64,000 nucleotides of DNA from JALSRD01 sp964476595 (GCA_964476595.1 CAYZCL010000053.1:62001-126000), one strand, 5' to 3'; counted from the stretch's first letter, positions 9,423 to 18,073 are shown. Numbers and translations are program-made. Notes: generated from the letters alone by a model not told the origin.

Positions 9423-10097
9423 ATGGCCGTAAAACTCTTCAAGGGCAGGGATGTTTCCCGCTACCGGCCCTTCTTCCGGCTGGCCCACCGCTTGATCCTG
9501 CTGCACTGCGCCACCTTCCGCGTCACGGTGGTCAACGAGCGCAGCTGGCTGGACCTTTACGAGGCCGGCCGCCGGGTGCTGCTGTGCAGCTGGCACCAGC
9601 AGTTCTTTTCGAGCATGGGCTATTTCAACCGTTATCGTTTCGCGCATCCGGCCATCATGATCAGCCGCAGCCGGGACGGTGACATGGTTTCCCAAGTGGC
9701 CGAGCTGGCCGGGTGGCACCCGGTGCGCGGGTCTTCCTCCCGCGGCGGGTTCACGGCCCTCAAGGAGATGATCAAACATTTGCGCCGACACCGGCTGGCC
9801 GGCCATATCCTGGACGGTCCCCAGGGGCCCGCCGGTCATATCAAGCCGGGCATCGTCATGATGGCCCTGGCGGCCGGCGCCGTGATCGTTCCCGGCTACA
9901 TGGAGGTGGACCGCTACTGGCAGCTTTCCAGCTGGGACCGCTTCGTGATTCCCAAGCCCTTCGCCCGGGTGCGTTTCGTCTTCTGCGAACCGTTTTACCC
10001 CGAAAAGAAAAGGGACCTCGAGGCGCAGCGCAGGGACCTGGAGGCGATTCTGCGGCCCCACCTGATCTGGCCGTCCGGGGAGGCGCTGCCTTTCTGA
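9423..10097 (+). CDS. DUF374 lysophospholipid acyltransferase-like protein
   Basis: 224 residues of the DUF374 branch of the LPLAT superfamily, membrane-associated enzymes thought to transfer acyl chains to lipids (some act in lipid A late acylation). Characteristic motifs are LLCSWHQQFFSS (the His of the HX4D-like first block), ISRSRDGDMVS, RGSSSRGGF and DGPQGPAGHIKPG. The hydrophobic segment near residues 18-32 could anchor it. It precedes yihY by 33 bp. Substrate not determinable from sequence. Confidence 0.85.
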   Translation: MAVKLFKGRDVSRYRPFFRLAHRLILLHCATFRVTVVNERSWLDLYEAGRRVLLCSWHQQFFSSMGYFNRYRFAHPAIMISRSRDGDMVSQVAELAGWHPVRGSSSRGGFTALKEMIKHLRRHRLAGHILDGPQGPAGHIKPGIVMMALAAGAVIVPGYMEVDRYWQLSSWDRFVIPKPFARVRFVFCEPFYPEKKRDLEAQRRDLEAILRPHLIWPSGEALPF

Positions 10098-10130
10098 CCG
10101 TTTACGACGTTGCGAGGTGACACGCACATC

Positions 10131-11492
10131 ATGGCCACAACCGACAGCCACTCGGCCGCACCCGCCAAAATCCCCGGCCGGATACGCCGTTTTTTCAGCC
10201 GGGAGGTCTGGCGCCTGCAGCGCAGGGACGTGTCCGGCCTGCACTGGAGACTGCTGAAGCTGCTGCGGGTGCTGCTGCTCAGCGCCCGGGGGTTCCTGCA
10301 GGACCTGTGCACCCTGCGGGCTTCGGCGCTGACCTTCTACACCCTGCTGTCCATTGTCCCCATCCTGGCGCTGGCCTTCGGCATCGCCAAAGGCTTCGGC
10401 TTCGAGCAGCGCTTGCAGGAGCAGTTGCTGCAGGAGTTTTCCGCTCAGCAGGAAGTCATGACCCGGATCTTCGGTTTCGCACGCACCCTGCTGGAAACCA
10501 CCAAGGGTGGCCTGATCGCCGGCATCGGCCTGGTGGTGCTCTTCTGGTCGGTGGTCAAGGTGCTGCACAACATCGAGGAGTCCTTCAACGTCATCTGGAA
10601 GGTGCGCCGTGCCCGCACCCTGGCACGCAAGTTCGCCGACTACCTCGCCATCATGTTCACCACCCCCGTGCTCATGCTGGTTTCCGGCAGCCTGACGGTG
10701 TTCATCACCACCCACGTCAACCAGGCCGCCGAAAACGTGGCCGTGCTGACCATGCTCAGCCCGGTGATCGGCCTGCTGCTCAAGCTGCTGAGCTACGCCC
10801 TCATCTGGATCATGTTCGCCATGCTGTACTTCATCATGCCCAACTGCCGTGTCAGCCTCTCCGGCGGGCTGCTGGCGGGCCTGCTGGCGGGTAGCCTGTT
10901 CCAGGTCGTGCAGTGGGCCTACATCAATTTCCAGGTGCTGATCGCCAAGTACAATGCCATCTACGGCGGTTTCGCGGCCCTGCCCCTGTTCCTGATCTGG
11001 CTGCACCTGAGCTGGCTGATCGTGCTCATGGGCGCGGAGTTCGCCTCGGCCTGGCAGCGCGTGGACTCCACCGATCTGCAGTGGGAAAACACCCGGCCCA
11101 GCGCCCGCGCCCGCCGGCTGATGGCGCTGGCCATCGTCCACCTGATCGTCCGGCGTTTCGCCGACGGCCGCCCGGCGCTGACCGGCATCCAGATCGCCCG
11201 CAAACTCCAGTTGCCGGCACGCTACACCATGGACCTGCTGGAGCGCATGGTACACGGTGGGCTGCTGTCGCGGGTTCAGCTGGATGATGAAGACGAGGAG
11301 GCCTACCAGCCGGCCGCCGATATCGGCCGCTACAGCGTGCAGTACGTGCTGCAGGCCTGCGAGAACCACGGCGACCAGGACCTGCCGGCGCTGGAGCAGG
11401 AAACCTTCCGGCGGCTCTCGGAGGTGCTGGACGAGATGGAGACCGTTCTGTACACCTCGCCGGCCAACCGCCTGCTGAAAGATATCGCTTGA
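10131..11492 (+). CDS. YihY/BrkB-family inner-membrane protein
   Basis: 453 residues. The YihY (formerly 'ribonuclease BN') domain spans about 50-310, with around six membrane helices (for example LTFYTLLSIVPILALAFGIA, GLIAGIGLVVLFWSVVKVLHNIEESFN, YLAIMFTTPVLMLVSGSL). IEESFNVIW and the YNAIYGGFAALPLFLIWLHLSW segment are family signatures. A cytoplasmic winged-helix-like C-terminus follows (about 320-453). Function is unsettled for the whole family. The ATG at 10131 has GAGGTGA 10 nt upstream. Confidence 0.9.
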   Translation: MATTDSHSAAPAKIPGRIRRFFSREVWRLQRRDVSGLHWRLLKLLRVLLLSARGFLQDLCTLRASALTFYTLLSIVPILALAFGIAKGFGFEQRLQEQLLQEFSAQQEVMTRIFGFARTLLETTKGGLIAGIGLVVLFWSVVKVLHNIEESFNVIWKVRRARTLARKFADYLAIMFTTPVLMLVSGSLTVFITTHVNQAAENVAVLTMLSPVIGLLLKLLSYALIWIMFAMLYFIMPNCRVSLSGGLLAGLLAGSLFQVVQWAYINFQVLIAKYNAIYGGFAALPLFLIWLHLSWLIVLMGAEFASAWQRVDSTDLQWENTRPSARARRLMALAIVHLIVRRFADGRPALTGIQIARKLQLPARYTMDLLERMVHGGLLSRVQLDDEDEEAYQPAADIGRYSVQYVLQACENHGDQDLPALEQETFRRLSEVLDEMETVLYTSPANRLLKDIA

Positions 11493-11794
11493 GCCGCCGG
11501 GCGGGCGAAGCCGTCCGCTACCCGCCGTCGGCGAAGACGGCCGGGGCGAAAAGTGCGGGAGTGGTTTTACCGACGCGCTTGACAAGGCCGGTACAATGGT
11601 TTCATTTTTCAGCAGAGATTTGATATAGAAATCGGAGGGACATTCGCTGCCGGCCTTCCCGGAAAACCGGCCGCGCGAGCAAGAAAACGCAGGCGGGCCT
11701 GCCGCGGTGCCGTGCATGCCCCAGCCCTGTTTTCTTTCGCCTGATACCCGACGGCTGAGCATGCCCGGGATATCGCCAACAAGAGAGGTGCAAG
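11493..11794. other. 302-bp intergenic stretch before the DUF4126 gene
   Basis: No convincing gene. It holds a GCCGTC/GACGGC stem-loop (about 11524-11541) after yihY, without a T-run. TTGACA at 11579-11584 has only a weak -10 (CATTTT-like) near 11603; TACAAT at 11592 lies too close to pair with it. AGAGAGGTG just before 11795 is the ribosome-binding site of the next gene. Confidence 0.4.
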
Positions 11795-12484
11795 ATGGAT
11801 CCCTATACGCACATCGTCAGCGTCATCGCCCTGACCATGGGCACGGCCTGGGCCAGCGGCCTCAACCTGTATGCGGCCATCCTGGTGCTCGGGCTGCTGG
11901 GCAGCACCGGCAACATCGTGCTTCCACCGGACCTTCAGATTCTCACCAACCCCATGGTCATTGGGGCCGCCGCCCTGATGTACGTGGTGGAGTTCTTCGC
12001 CGACAAGGTGCCGGGCGGCGACACCGGGTGGGACACCTTGCAGACTTTCGTGCGCATCCCCGGGGGCGCCCTGCTGGCCGCCGGTGCAGTGGGGCCGGTG
12101 AACCCGGCCGTAGCCGTGGTGGCCGGTATCCTGGGCGGCACGCTGGCCGCCGGGGTGCACGCCACCAAGACCGGCACGCGCATCCTGATCAACACGTCGC
12201 CCGAACCGGTCACCAACTGGATCGTGTCCCTGGCCGAGGACGCCATGGTGGTGGTCGGGCTGTGGACGGCCCTGCACCACCCGTGGGTGTTCATCGGCCT
12301 GCTGATCGTGTTCGTGCTGATGATGATCTGGCTGCTGCCGCGCATCTGGCGGGGGGTCAAGCGCCTGTTCGCGGCCATCGGCCGTCTTTTCACCGGTTCG
12401 AAACCCCAGTCCCCGCCCATGGGGCCGGCCCCCGGCGGGCCGCCGCTCATCGAACACGGCAGCCCGCCCTCGTCCACCTCTTAA
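11795..12484 (+). CDS. DUF4126 membrane protein
   Basis: 229 residues with about five hydrophobic segments, including GTAWASGLNLYAAILVLGLL, PMVIGAAALMYVVEFFADKVP, PAVAVVAGILGGTLAAGVH and a C-terminal VFIGLLIVFVLMMIWLLPRIW. The GLNLYAA and VEFFADKVPGGDTGWD motifs match DUF4126, a family of small inner-membrane proteins without assigned function. A short Pro-rich cytoplasmic tail follows. RBS GAGAGGTG lies before the ATG. Confidence 0.82.
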   Translation: MDPYTHIVSVIALTMGTAWASGLNLYAAILVLGLLGSTGNIVLPPDLQILTNPMVIGAAALMYVVEFFADKVPGGDTGWDTLQTFVRIPGGALLAAGAVGPVNPAVAVVAGILGGTLAAGVHATKTGTRILINTSPEPVTNWIVSLAEDAMVVVGLWTALHHPWVFIGLLIVFVLMMIWLLPRIWRGVKRLFAAIGRLFTGSKPQSPPMGPAPGGPPLIEHGSPPSSTS

Positions 12485-12524
12485 CGCCGCGTCGCCTGCA
12501 GCGCCGGGGGAGGATGACCGGGGC

Positions 12525-13691
12525 CTATTTGCGGGCCAGCAGTTCCAGTGCTACACGGCAGAAGGTTTCCACACCGTTGCGCATGGTGTCCTCGTTGAAG
12601 TCGAAACGGGGATTGTGGATGGGGGCGCCGCCCTCGCGGCCCACCCCCAGGCAGAAATAGCAGCCCGGCGCCCGCTCCAGGAAAAAGGACATGTCCTCGC
12701 CGCCCATGGTGGGTTGGGGTTCGACCACATTGTCCGCACCCACCACGGCGGCAGCGCAACGGCGCACCACGGCGGCGATTTCTGGGTCGTTGATGGTGGG
12801 CGGGTACCCCGGCGAAAAAGTCAGCTCGTACTCGGCGCCCATTGCGCTGCACACGCCGCCGATGATTTGGTCCAGCCGCCGGGGCCAGGACTGCCACACA
12901 TCGCGTTCGAAGGTGCGCGTGGTGCCGCACATCTCGGCTTGCGGTGCGATGACGTTGAAGGCGCTGCCGGCGTGGAAGTTTCCCACGGTCACCACCGTGG
13001 GCGTCAGTGGGTTCATCTGGCGGCTGGCGATGCGCTGCAGGGCCCCCACCACCTGGCAGCCGATCTCCAGGGCGTCCACGCACTGGTGGGGCATGGCCCC
13101 GTGGCCGCCGCGGCCGATGATCTTCAGGTCGAAACGGTCCATGGCCGCCATGAGCGGACCGGCCTTAACACCAATGGCGCCTTCGGGCACGTCGGGCCAC
13201 ACGTGGCAGCCCAGTGTGTAGTCCACGGTGGGGTTCTCCATTACGCCGGCCTCGATCATGGGCTTGGCGCCTCCCGGCCCCTCCTCGGCGGGCTGGAAAA
13301 CGAACTTGACCACCCCGCAGAGCTCGTCCTCCATCTCTTTGAGGACGGCGGCTGCGCCCATCAGCATGGCCATGTGGGCGTCGTGGCCGCAGGCGTGCAT
13401 GCTGCCGGGATGCTCGGAGGCGAACGGCAGCCCGGTCTCCTCGGTGACGGGCAGTGCATCCATGTCCGCGCGGATCAGCAGGCAGGGGCCGCTGCGGCCA
13501 GTGTCCAGCGTGGCCAGCACCCCGAACCGGGCGATGCCCTTCTGCAGCGGCAGGTTCAGGGTTTCGAGAAAGGCCGCCACATAGGCCGATGTTTTTTCCT
13601 CCGTGTAGGCGGTTTCGGGGATGCGGTGCAGGTCGCGCCGAAGTTTGACGATCAGGTCCCGTTGGGCCGCCACTCGCTGTTTTAATTCCAT
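12525..13691 (-). CDS. M20 family metallo-amidohydrolase (hippurate hydrolase type)
   Basis: 388 residues of the M20D amidohydrolase group (hippurate, N-acyl-amino-acid or indole-acetyl-amino-acid hydrolases). Di-metal ligands lie in MHACGHDAHMAM, QPAEEGPGGAKPMIE and CHVWPDVPEGAIGV; the dimerisation lid carries GRGGHGAMPH, and PTMGGEDMSFFLE supplies the last ligand region. AAGGAGAT is 8 nt before the ATG at 13691. The protein is cytoplasmic with no signal peptide. Substrate not determined. Confidence 0.9.
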   Translation of the reverse strand: MELKQRVAAQRDLIVKLRRDLHRIPETAYTEEKTSAYVAAFLETLNLPLQKGIARFGVLATLDTGRSGPCLLIRADMDALPVTEETGLPFASEHPGSMHACGHDAHMAMLMGAAAVLKEMEDELCGVVKFVFQPAEEGPGGAKPMIEAGVMENPTVDYTLGCHVWPDVPEGAIGVKAGPLMAAMDRFDLKIIGRGGHGAMPHQCVDALEIGCQVVGALQRIASRQMNPLTPTVVTVGNFHAGSAFNVIAPQAEMCGTTRTFERDVWQSWPRRLDQIIGGVCSAMGAEYELTFSPGYPPTINDPEIAAVVRRCAAAVVGADNVVEPQPTMGGEDMSFFLERAPGCYFCLGVGREGGAPIHNPRFDFNEDTMRNGVETFCRVALELLARK

Positions 13692-14113
13692 AGCTTCGGA
13701 TCTCCTTCCATTGGGTGTGCGGGGGTATCGTGCCGAATAGATCGCCATACCACCCTGCGGCGCTCAATACAAGCCGGGGGCGGTCCGGCAATCCGGACAA
13801 TCGCAGGCAGCGGCGGGCACCTGGGGCGACCGATGGCCTGTGTTGCCGAGTCCATCCGCACCGGGAGCCGGGCGAGAGCAACGGCTTCCGGTCAACAGGG
13901 AGTATTTCCTGCGATCGGCATGCCGGATGCCGGAGCCTCGCACGGGTTGCGGGCACCCGGGTTCGAGGGGCGCATCATGCGGTTTGCGCCCGGCCCAGGG
14001 ACCGGGGTGCAAAAAAACTTGCATTGGCGCAGGCCAGCAGGTAGTTTCGGAGACGTCCTTTCCCGGGGTTTACAGCGCCCTTTGGCTGCCGTCCGATAGA
14101 GGGGAAAAGCGCC
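13692..14113. other. 422-bp intergenic stretch between divergent M20 and tauE genes
   Basis: No credible gene on either strand. For the M20 gene (minus strand) a weak promoter is possible: TTGTAT (13772-13767), a 17-bp spacer and TATGGC (13749-13744) with an extended TGG. For tauE see the separate promoter entry. The rest shows no repeats or structured RNA that I can recognise. Confidence 0.35.
14019..14047 (+). promoter_or_regulatory. Possible promoter for the tauE gene
   Basis: TTGCAT (14019-14024), a 17-bp spacer and TAGTTT (14042-14047). Four of six matches in each box. The start would lie near 14054, about 60 nt before the ATG. Confidence 0.4.
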
Positions 14114-15007
14114 ATGCTCTTTCCGGTTTCCGGGGTTCAGACGCCGTTCTGGCTGCCGCCGGCGGTGGCATTCGGGATCTCTTTCTTCACCGCCATGGGC
14201 GGGGTCAGCGGGGCCTTTCTGCTGCTGCCCTTTCAGGTCAGCGTGCTGGGCTACACGGCCCCTTCTGTTAGCGCCACCAATCAGCTCTTCAACATCGTGG
14301 CCATCCCCGGCGGGGTTTGGCGCTACATCCGGGAGGGCCGCATGCTCTGGCCCCTGACGCGGGCGGTGATCATCGGAACCCTGCCGGGCGTTTTCATCGG
14401 CGCCTGGGTGCGCATCCGCTACCTGCCGGATGCCCGCAACTTCAAGTTTTTCGTGGGGCTGGTGCTGTTCTACATCGGAACACGCCTGCTGCGCGACACG
14501 TTGCGCCCGGCAGCGCCGGACCGCGCCGGCCGCCACGCCGCCGTCCGGCATCCCCGGGTGCGGGTGACGCGCTCGTCGCCCCGGCGGGTTGAATTCATCT
14601 ACGACGACCGCACCTACGGGTTTTCCCCACTGCTGGTCTACTCCATCTGTTTCCTGGTGGGGATCGCCGGCGGCATATACGGCATCGGCGGCGGGGCCAT
14701 TGTGGCGCCGTTTTTCATCGCCATCGTGGGGCTGCCGGTCTACACGGTGGCCGGCGCGGCGCTGATGGGCACTTTCATCACCTCGGTGGCCGGGGTGATT
14801 TTCTACCAGGCGCTGGCCCATTGTTACCCGCACCTTTCGGTGTCGCCGGACTGGCGGCTGGGGCTGCTTTTCGGCCTGGGCGGGACGGCCGGGATCTACC
14901 TGGGGGCCCGCTGCCAGAAATTTTTTCCGGCCCGTTTCATCAAGGCCATGCTGTGCGCCTGCGTGCTATTCGTGGCCGCCAAATATATCATCGGTTTTTT
15001 TCTGTAA
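14114..15007 (+). CDS. TauE/SafE-family sulfite/organosulfonate exporter
   Basis: 297 residues with two halves of membrane helices typical of TauE/SafE (DUF81) anion exporters. The duplicated family motif appears as FFTAMGGVSGAFLLLPF (residues 18-34) and GIAGGIYGIGGGAIVAPFF. A charged cytoplasmic loop (about 135-170, Arg-rich) separates the halves. Members move sulfite, sulfonates or related anions; in a sulfate reducer, sulfite or sulfonate export is plausible but not shown. It is followed 17 bp later by the patatin-like gene. Confidence 0.88.
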   Translation: MLFPVSGVQTPFWLPPAVAFGISFFTAMGGVSGAFLLLPFQVSVLGYTAPSVSATNQLFNIVAIPGGVWRYIREGRMLWPLTRAVIIGTLPGVFIGAWVRIRYLPDARNFKFFVGLVLFYIGTRLLRDTLRPAAPDRAGRHAAVRHPRVRVTRSSPRRVEFIYDDRTYGFSPLLVYSICFLVGIAGGIYGIGGGAIVAPFFIAIVGLPVYTVAGAALMGTFITSVAGVIFYQALAHCYPHLSVSPDWRLGLLFGLGGTAGIYLGARCQKFFPARFIKAMLCACVLFVAAKYIIGFFL

Positions 15008-15024
15008 AGGCGAGGAGGGACACC

Positions 15025-15906
15025 ATGGAGACATCCAGCGGCGTAGCTCTGGCGCTGGGCGGCGGCGGTGCGCGCGGTCTGGCCCACATCGGCGTGCTCA
15101 AGGTCCTGGAGGCGCAGCGCATTCCGGTGGCCTCCATCACCGGCAGCAGCATCGGCGCCCTGGTGGGGGCGGCGTACGCTGTTCACCCGGATGCCGGTTA
15201 CATCGAGACGCTGGTCACCGAAATCCTGGGATCCGAGGGCCCCGAAACCCTGGGGCTGCGGCTGCTCGAAAGGATCCCCCGCCACGAGCACACGCGCGCC
15301 GAGGGCCTGCGTCGACTGGCCGAGATCGTCGCCAAGGAAATGGTTTTCAACATGGTGCTGGTCCGCAAGGCCCTGCTGACGGAGGAGGAGCTGCGCCGGG
15401 CCGTGGCGCCTTACCTGGACGACATCGACATCACCGAGACGCGGGTGCCTTTCGCGGCCACGGCCGTGGACCTGGTGTCGGGCCGCAAGGTGACCCTGAC
15501 CGAGGGCCCCCTGATCCCGGCCGTCATGGCCAGCTGCGCGGTCCCCGGCTTCATGCCGCCGGTGGCCTGGGGCGACATGCTGCTGGTGGACGGGGGGGTT
15601 ATCGACCCGGTTCCGGCCGAGGAGGCTCGGCGGGGCGGCGCACACCGGGTGGTGGGCGTGGACGTGGGGGCCTACCTGAGTTCCCCCTCCAGCTTCGACG
15701 ACGGCATTGACGTGGTGCGGCGCGTCATGGACATCATGATCACGCACTTGGCGCACCCCGGCCGGCGGCAGTGCGACGTCCTCATCGAACCGGAAGTGGA
15801 CGCGTTTCACTGGACCGATTTTTCGCGTTTCGCCGAGATCATCGCCTGTGGCGAAGCCGCGGCGACGGCCGGCGCCGACCGCATTCGAGCCGTTTTTTCA
15901 TTTTGA
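15025..15906 (+). CDS. Patatin-like phospholipase (RssA-like)
   Basis: 293 residues of the bacterial patatin family. The oxyanion loop GGGGARGLAHIGVL is at about 9-22, the nucleophile motif GSSIGAL (Ser) at about 43-49, and the catalytic Asp lies in DGGVIDPVP. These are serine-aspartate dyad acyl hydrolases acting on membrane lipids. Strong SD GAGGAGGG before the ATG at 15025. No signal peptide, so probably cytoplasmic. It sits between tauE and the ZIP transporter, likely cotranscribed (17- and 22-bp gaps). Confidence 0.9.
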   Translation: METSSGVALALGGGGARGLAHIGVLKVLEAQRIPVASITGSSIGALVGAAYAVHPDAGYIETLVTEILGSEGPETLGLRLLERIPRHEHTRAEGLRRLAEIVAKEMVFNMVLVRKALLTEEELRRAVAPYLDDIDITETRVPFAATAVDLVSGRKVTLTEGPLIPAVMASCAVPGFMPPVAWGDMLLVDGGVIDPVPAEEARRGGAHRVVGVDVGAYLSSPSSFDDGIDVVRRVMDIMITHLAHPGRRQCDVLIEPEVDAFHWTDFSRFAEIIACGEAAATAGADRIRAVFSF

Positions 15907-15928
15907 CACACTGGGGGTAAGGGCACAG

Positions 15929-16738
15929 ATGGACTGGCTCGCGCGTTTGTCTCCGGTCACCCAGGCCCTGGCTGCCACGCTGTTTACCTGGTTCGTGACC
16001 ATGCTGGGCGCAGGGCTGGTTTTCTTTTTCAAGACCATCAACCGCAAGGTGCTCGACGGCATGCTGGGATTTGCCGCCGGGGTGATGATCGCCGCCAGCT
16101 TCTGGTCGCTGCTGGCGCCGGCCATCGAGATGGCGGCCGAATCCGGCGGTCCGGCCTGGGTGCCGGCCACGGTCGGTTTTCTGCTGGGCGGAGCCTTCCT
16201 GTGGTCGGTGGACAAGGTCCTGCCCCACCTGCACCTGGGCTTTCCCATCGAAGAGGCCGAGGGCATTCACACCCACTGGCGGCGCAGCGTACTGCTCGTA
16301 CTGGCCATCACGCTGCACAACATCCCCGAAGGGTTGGCGGTGGGCGTGGCCTTCGGTGCGGTGGGCGCCGGCCTGCCGTCGGCCACCCTGGCCGGCGCCG
16401 TCGCCCTGGCGCTGGGCATCGGTATCCAGAATTTTCCGGAAGGAGCCGCCGTTTCCGTGCCCCTGCGGCGCGAAGGCATGTCGCGCATCAAGAGTTTCTG
16501 GTATGGGCAGCTCTCCGGGGCGGTGGAACCCGTGGCCGGCGTCATTGGCGCGACCGCCGTCATCCTGATGCGGCCCATTCTTCCCTATGCCTTGGCCTTT
16601 GCCGCCGGCGCCATGATTTACGTGGTCGTCGAGGAGCTGATTCCCGAATCCCAGCTGGAGAAGAACACCGATATCGCCACCGTCGGTGCCATGCTGGGAT
16701 TCGCCGTCATGATGACCCTGGATGTGGCCCTGGGGTGA
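15929..16738 (+). CDS. ZIP-family divalent metal transporter
   Basis: 269 residues with about eight membrane helices. The metal-pathway motifs on helices IV and V are HNIPEGLAVGVAFG and NFPEGAAVSVPL, as in ZupT/GufA-type ZIP importers of zinc, iron or manganese. A short His-containing loop (EGIHTHW) before helix IV could bind metal. The ATG at 15929 is chosen over an in-frame start inside the patatin gene because the membrane domain begins right after it. The copper-related cluster follows after a 283-bp gap. Confidence 0.9.
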   Translation: MDWLARLSPVTQALAATLFTWFVTMLGAGLVFFFKTINRKVLDGMLGFAAGVMIAASFWSLLAPAIEMAAESGGPAWVPATVGFLLGGAFLWSVDKVLPHLHLGFPIEEAEGIHTHWRRSVLLVLAITLHNIPEGLAVGVAFGAVGAGLPSATLAGAVALALGIGIQNFPEGAAVSVPLRREGMSRIKSFWYGQLSGAVEPVAGVIGATAVILMRPILPYALAFAAGAMIYVVVEELIPESQLEKNTDIATVGAMLGFAVMMTLDVALG

Positions 16739-16765
16739 GAGCGGTACGCCGCCAGGGCTCCGGGG

Positions 16766-16782
16766 TGTGTAATATTTACACA
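16766..16782. promoter_or_regulatory. Perfect palindrome, possible activator or repressor site
   Basis: TGTGTAATATTTACACA: 7-nt perfect arms (TGTGTAA/TTACACA) around TAT. It lies 150-165 bp upstream of the sigma-54-like element at 16933, a spacing typical of sites for enhancer-binding activators. A CCCC-TTCG-GGGG mini-hairpin follows at 16788-16799. Confidence 0.45.
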
Positions 16783-16932
16783 GGCGTCCCCTTCGGGGCC
16801 ACCCCGGATGAGTAGATTCTGACCACTGGTTCCCGTGCCGATCCGTCCCGCCTCTGGCCGCCGGATCTTTTCGCGTGAAAATCCTCTTCGATATCAGGCT
16901 GTAAGGAGCTTTATGATTTGTTGGGTGCAGTT

Positions 16933-16947
16933 CGGCACGTTTCTTGA
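16933..16947 (+). promoter_or_regulatory. sigma-54-like promoter upstream of the Spy/ZraP-like gene
   Basis: CGGCACGTTTCTTGA matches the sigma-54 consensus TGGCACGnnnnTTGC except at the first base and the final C. Transcription would start near 16959, 63 nt before the ATG at 17022. E. coli zraP is sigma-54 dependent (known), which makes this suggestive. The lost C of the -12 GC pair is a real weakness. Confidence 0.35.
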
Positions 16948-17021
16948 TCTATCTTCTTCCTGTCGACAGGCGGACCGGTGTGTCCCCGAAGGCCAATTTA
17001 ACGACAGAAAGGATACGGAAA

Positions 17022-17669
17022 ATGAAAAATGGACGCAGGAAAGTGAAGATGACCCTGTTTTCGGCGGCGCTGGTGTTTTTTGTCACCGCTGTGATGACCG
17101 GCATGGCGGGTGCCCAGGGAGGTAACGGCATGATGCGCGGCGGTATGATGCAGGGCGGCATGATGGGGCCCAACGCCCGGTTGACCCCCGAAGAACGGCG
17201 GAAGGTCGCGCGGGTCAGGGCGGATTTCTGGAAAAAGACCGAAGACCTGCGCGGCGATATTTATCGCAAACGTCTGGAAATGCAGATCGAAATGAGCAGG
17301 AAATCCCCGGATGAAGCCACCGTTATGAAAATCGAGGACGAACTGCTGGCGCTTCAGGGGAAACTGGCCAGGATGCGGGTCAGGCATCAGCTGGCCCTGA
17401 AGGCCATCAATCCCCGCCTGGGCATGATGGGTCCCGGTATGATGCGCGGCGGTATGATGCAGGGCGGCATGATGGGCCGGGGCATGGGTCGACACCACGG
17501 GATGATGGGCGGTTGCATGAAAAAGAGTGGCATGATGGGCATGGGCCGGGGCGCCGGCATGATGGGTGGTGGTATGCCCGCGAATCCGGTCGGCGGTGAG
17601 GCGTCTGTGCCGGCGCCGGAGTCAACGCCTGCCGCCGGCGGAACCGGCAGCGGTGAGGCGACCCAGTAA
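17022..17669 (+). CDS. Met-rich periplasmic Spy/CpxP/ZraP-like protein
   Basis: 215 residues. A Sec signal peptide (about 1-31, TLFSAALVFFVTAVMTGMAGAQ) is followed by a Met/Gly-rich block, a helical core with the family-like LTPEERRKVARVRADFW motif (LTxxQ-type fold of Spy/CpxP/ZraP), and a second long block of MMGG repeats with HH and a single Cys. Met-rich segments bind Cu(I)/Ag(I) in known periplasmic proteins, so a copper or silver sponge or metal-stress chaperone is inferred. AAAGGA supports the ATG at 17022. It heads a three-gene cluster with a SHOCT protein and a CopZ-like protein. Confidence 0.75.
   Translation: MKNGRRKVKMTLFSAALVFFVTAVMTGMAGAQGGNGMMRGGMMQGGMMGPNARLTPEERRKVARVRADFWKKTEDLRGDIYRKRLEMQIEMSRKSPDEATVMKIEDELLALQGKLARMRVRHQLALKAINPRLGMMGPGMMRGGMMQGGMMGRGMGRHHGMMGGCMKKSGMMGMGRGAGMMGGGMPANPVGGEASVPAPESTPAAGGTGSGEATQ
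17130..17167 (+). repeat. 38-bp exact direct repeat, copy 1
   Basis: Encodes the MMRGGMMQGGMMG block near the mature N-terminus of the Met-rich protein. It is identical over 38 nt to 17439-17476, 309 bp (103 codons) away and in the same frame. Confidence 0.9.
17439..17476 (+). repeat. 38-bp exact direct repeat, copy 2
   Basis: Second copy of the 38-nt block in the same gene. Recombination between the copies would remove 103 codons in frame, including the whole helical core. Confidence 0.9.
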
Positions 17670-17728
17670 CGGCCAAAAAGCACGGTGCGGGCATCGGTCC
17701 GCATCGCTGAAACAGGGGGGAAACATAG

Positions 17729-18073
17729 ATGAGTGTAATTCTAATCCTATCCATTATTTTGTTGGTCCTGGGCGGTGCACCCGCCGCCCTGGCCCAGGGG
17801 CCCGGCGGCGGCTTCATGGGGCCGGGCATGATGGGTTCCTGGGGGATGCGCATGGGGTGGCCGGGCATGATCTTCATGTGGCTTTTCTGGGCGCTGATCA
17901 TCGTCGGCCTGATCCTGCTGATTCGCTGGTTGCTGCAGTCTACCCGCGAAATTCGGCCCGCGGTTCCCGCCTCACCGGGTTCCCGGGCACTGGACATCCT
18001 GGCGGAACGGTACGCCCGCGGCGAAATCGACAGGGAAGAGTACGAAGAGAAAAAACGGGACCTGATGCTTTGA
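17729..18073 (+). CDS. Small SHOCT-domain membrane protein, Met-rich
   Basis: 114 residues. An N-terminal hydrophobic segment (about 2-22, possibly a signal) leads to a Met/Gly/Trp-rich stretch (FMGPGMMGSWGMRMGWPGM). A membrane helix follows (about 49-68, FMWLFWALIIVGLILLIRWL), then a C-terminal SHOCT motif (ALDILAERYARGEIDREEYEEKKRDL). SHOCT domains are short helical modules often at the ends of membrane or stress proteins. The Met-rich segment and position suggest a role in metal handling with the neighbours. Function unproven. Confidence 0.8.
   Translation: MSVILILSIILLVLGGAPAALAQGPGGGFMGPGMMGSWGMRMGWPGMIFMWLFWALIIVGLILLIRWLLQSTREIRPAVPASPGSRALDILAERYARGEIDREEYEEKKRDLML

Noticed and set aside
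11579..11597. TTGACA plus TACAAT as the DUF4126 promoter
   Set aside because: The two boxes are only 7 bp apart, far from 16-18 bp.
9417..11762. Very long open frame antisense to the acyltransferase and yihY genes
   Set aside because: Composition is His/Gln/Gly-rich without domain signals, as expected when high-GC codons are read on the other strand; the sense genes have clear family motifs and ribosome-binding sites.
16788..16799. CCCC-TTCG-GGGG as a terminator of the ZIP gene
   Set aside because: Only a 4-bp stem and no T-run; too weak to call alone.
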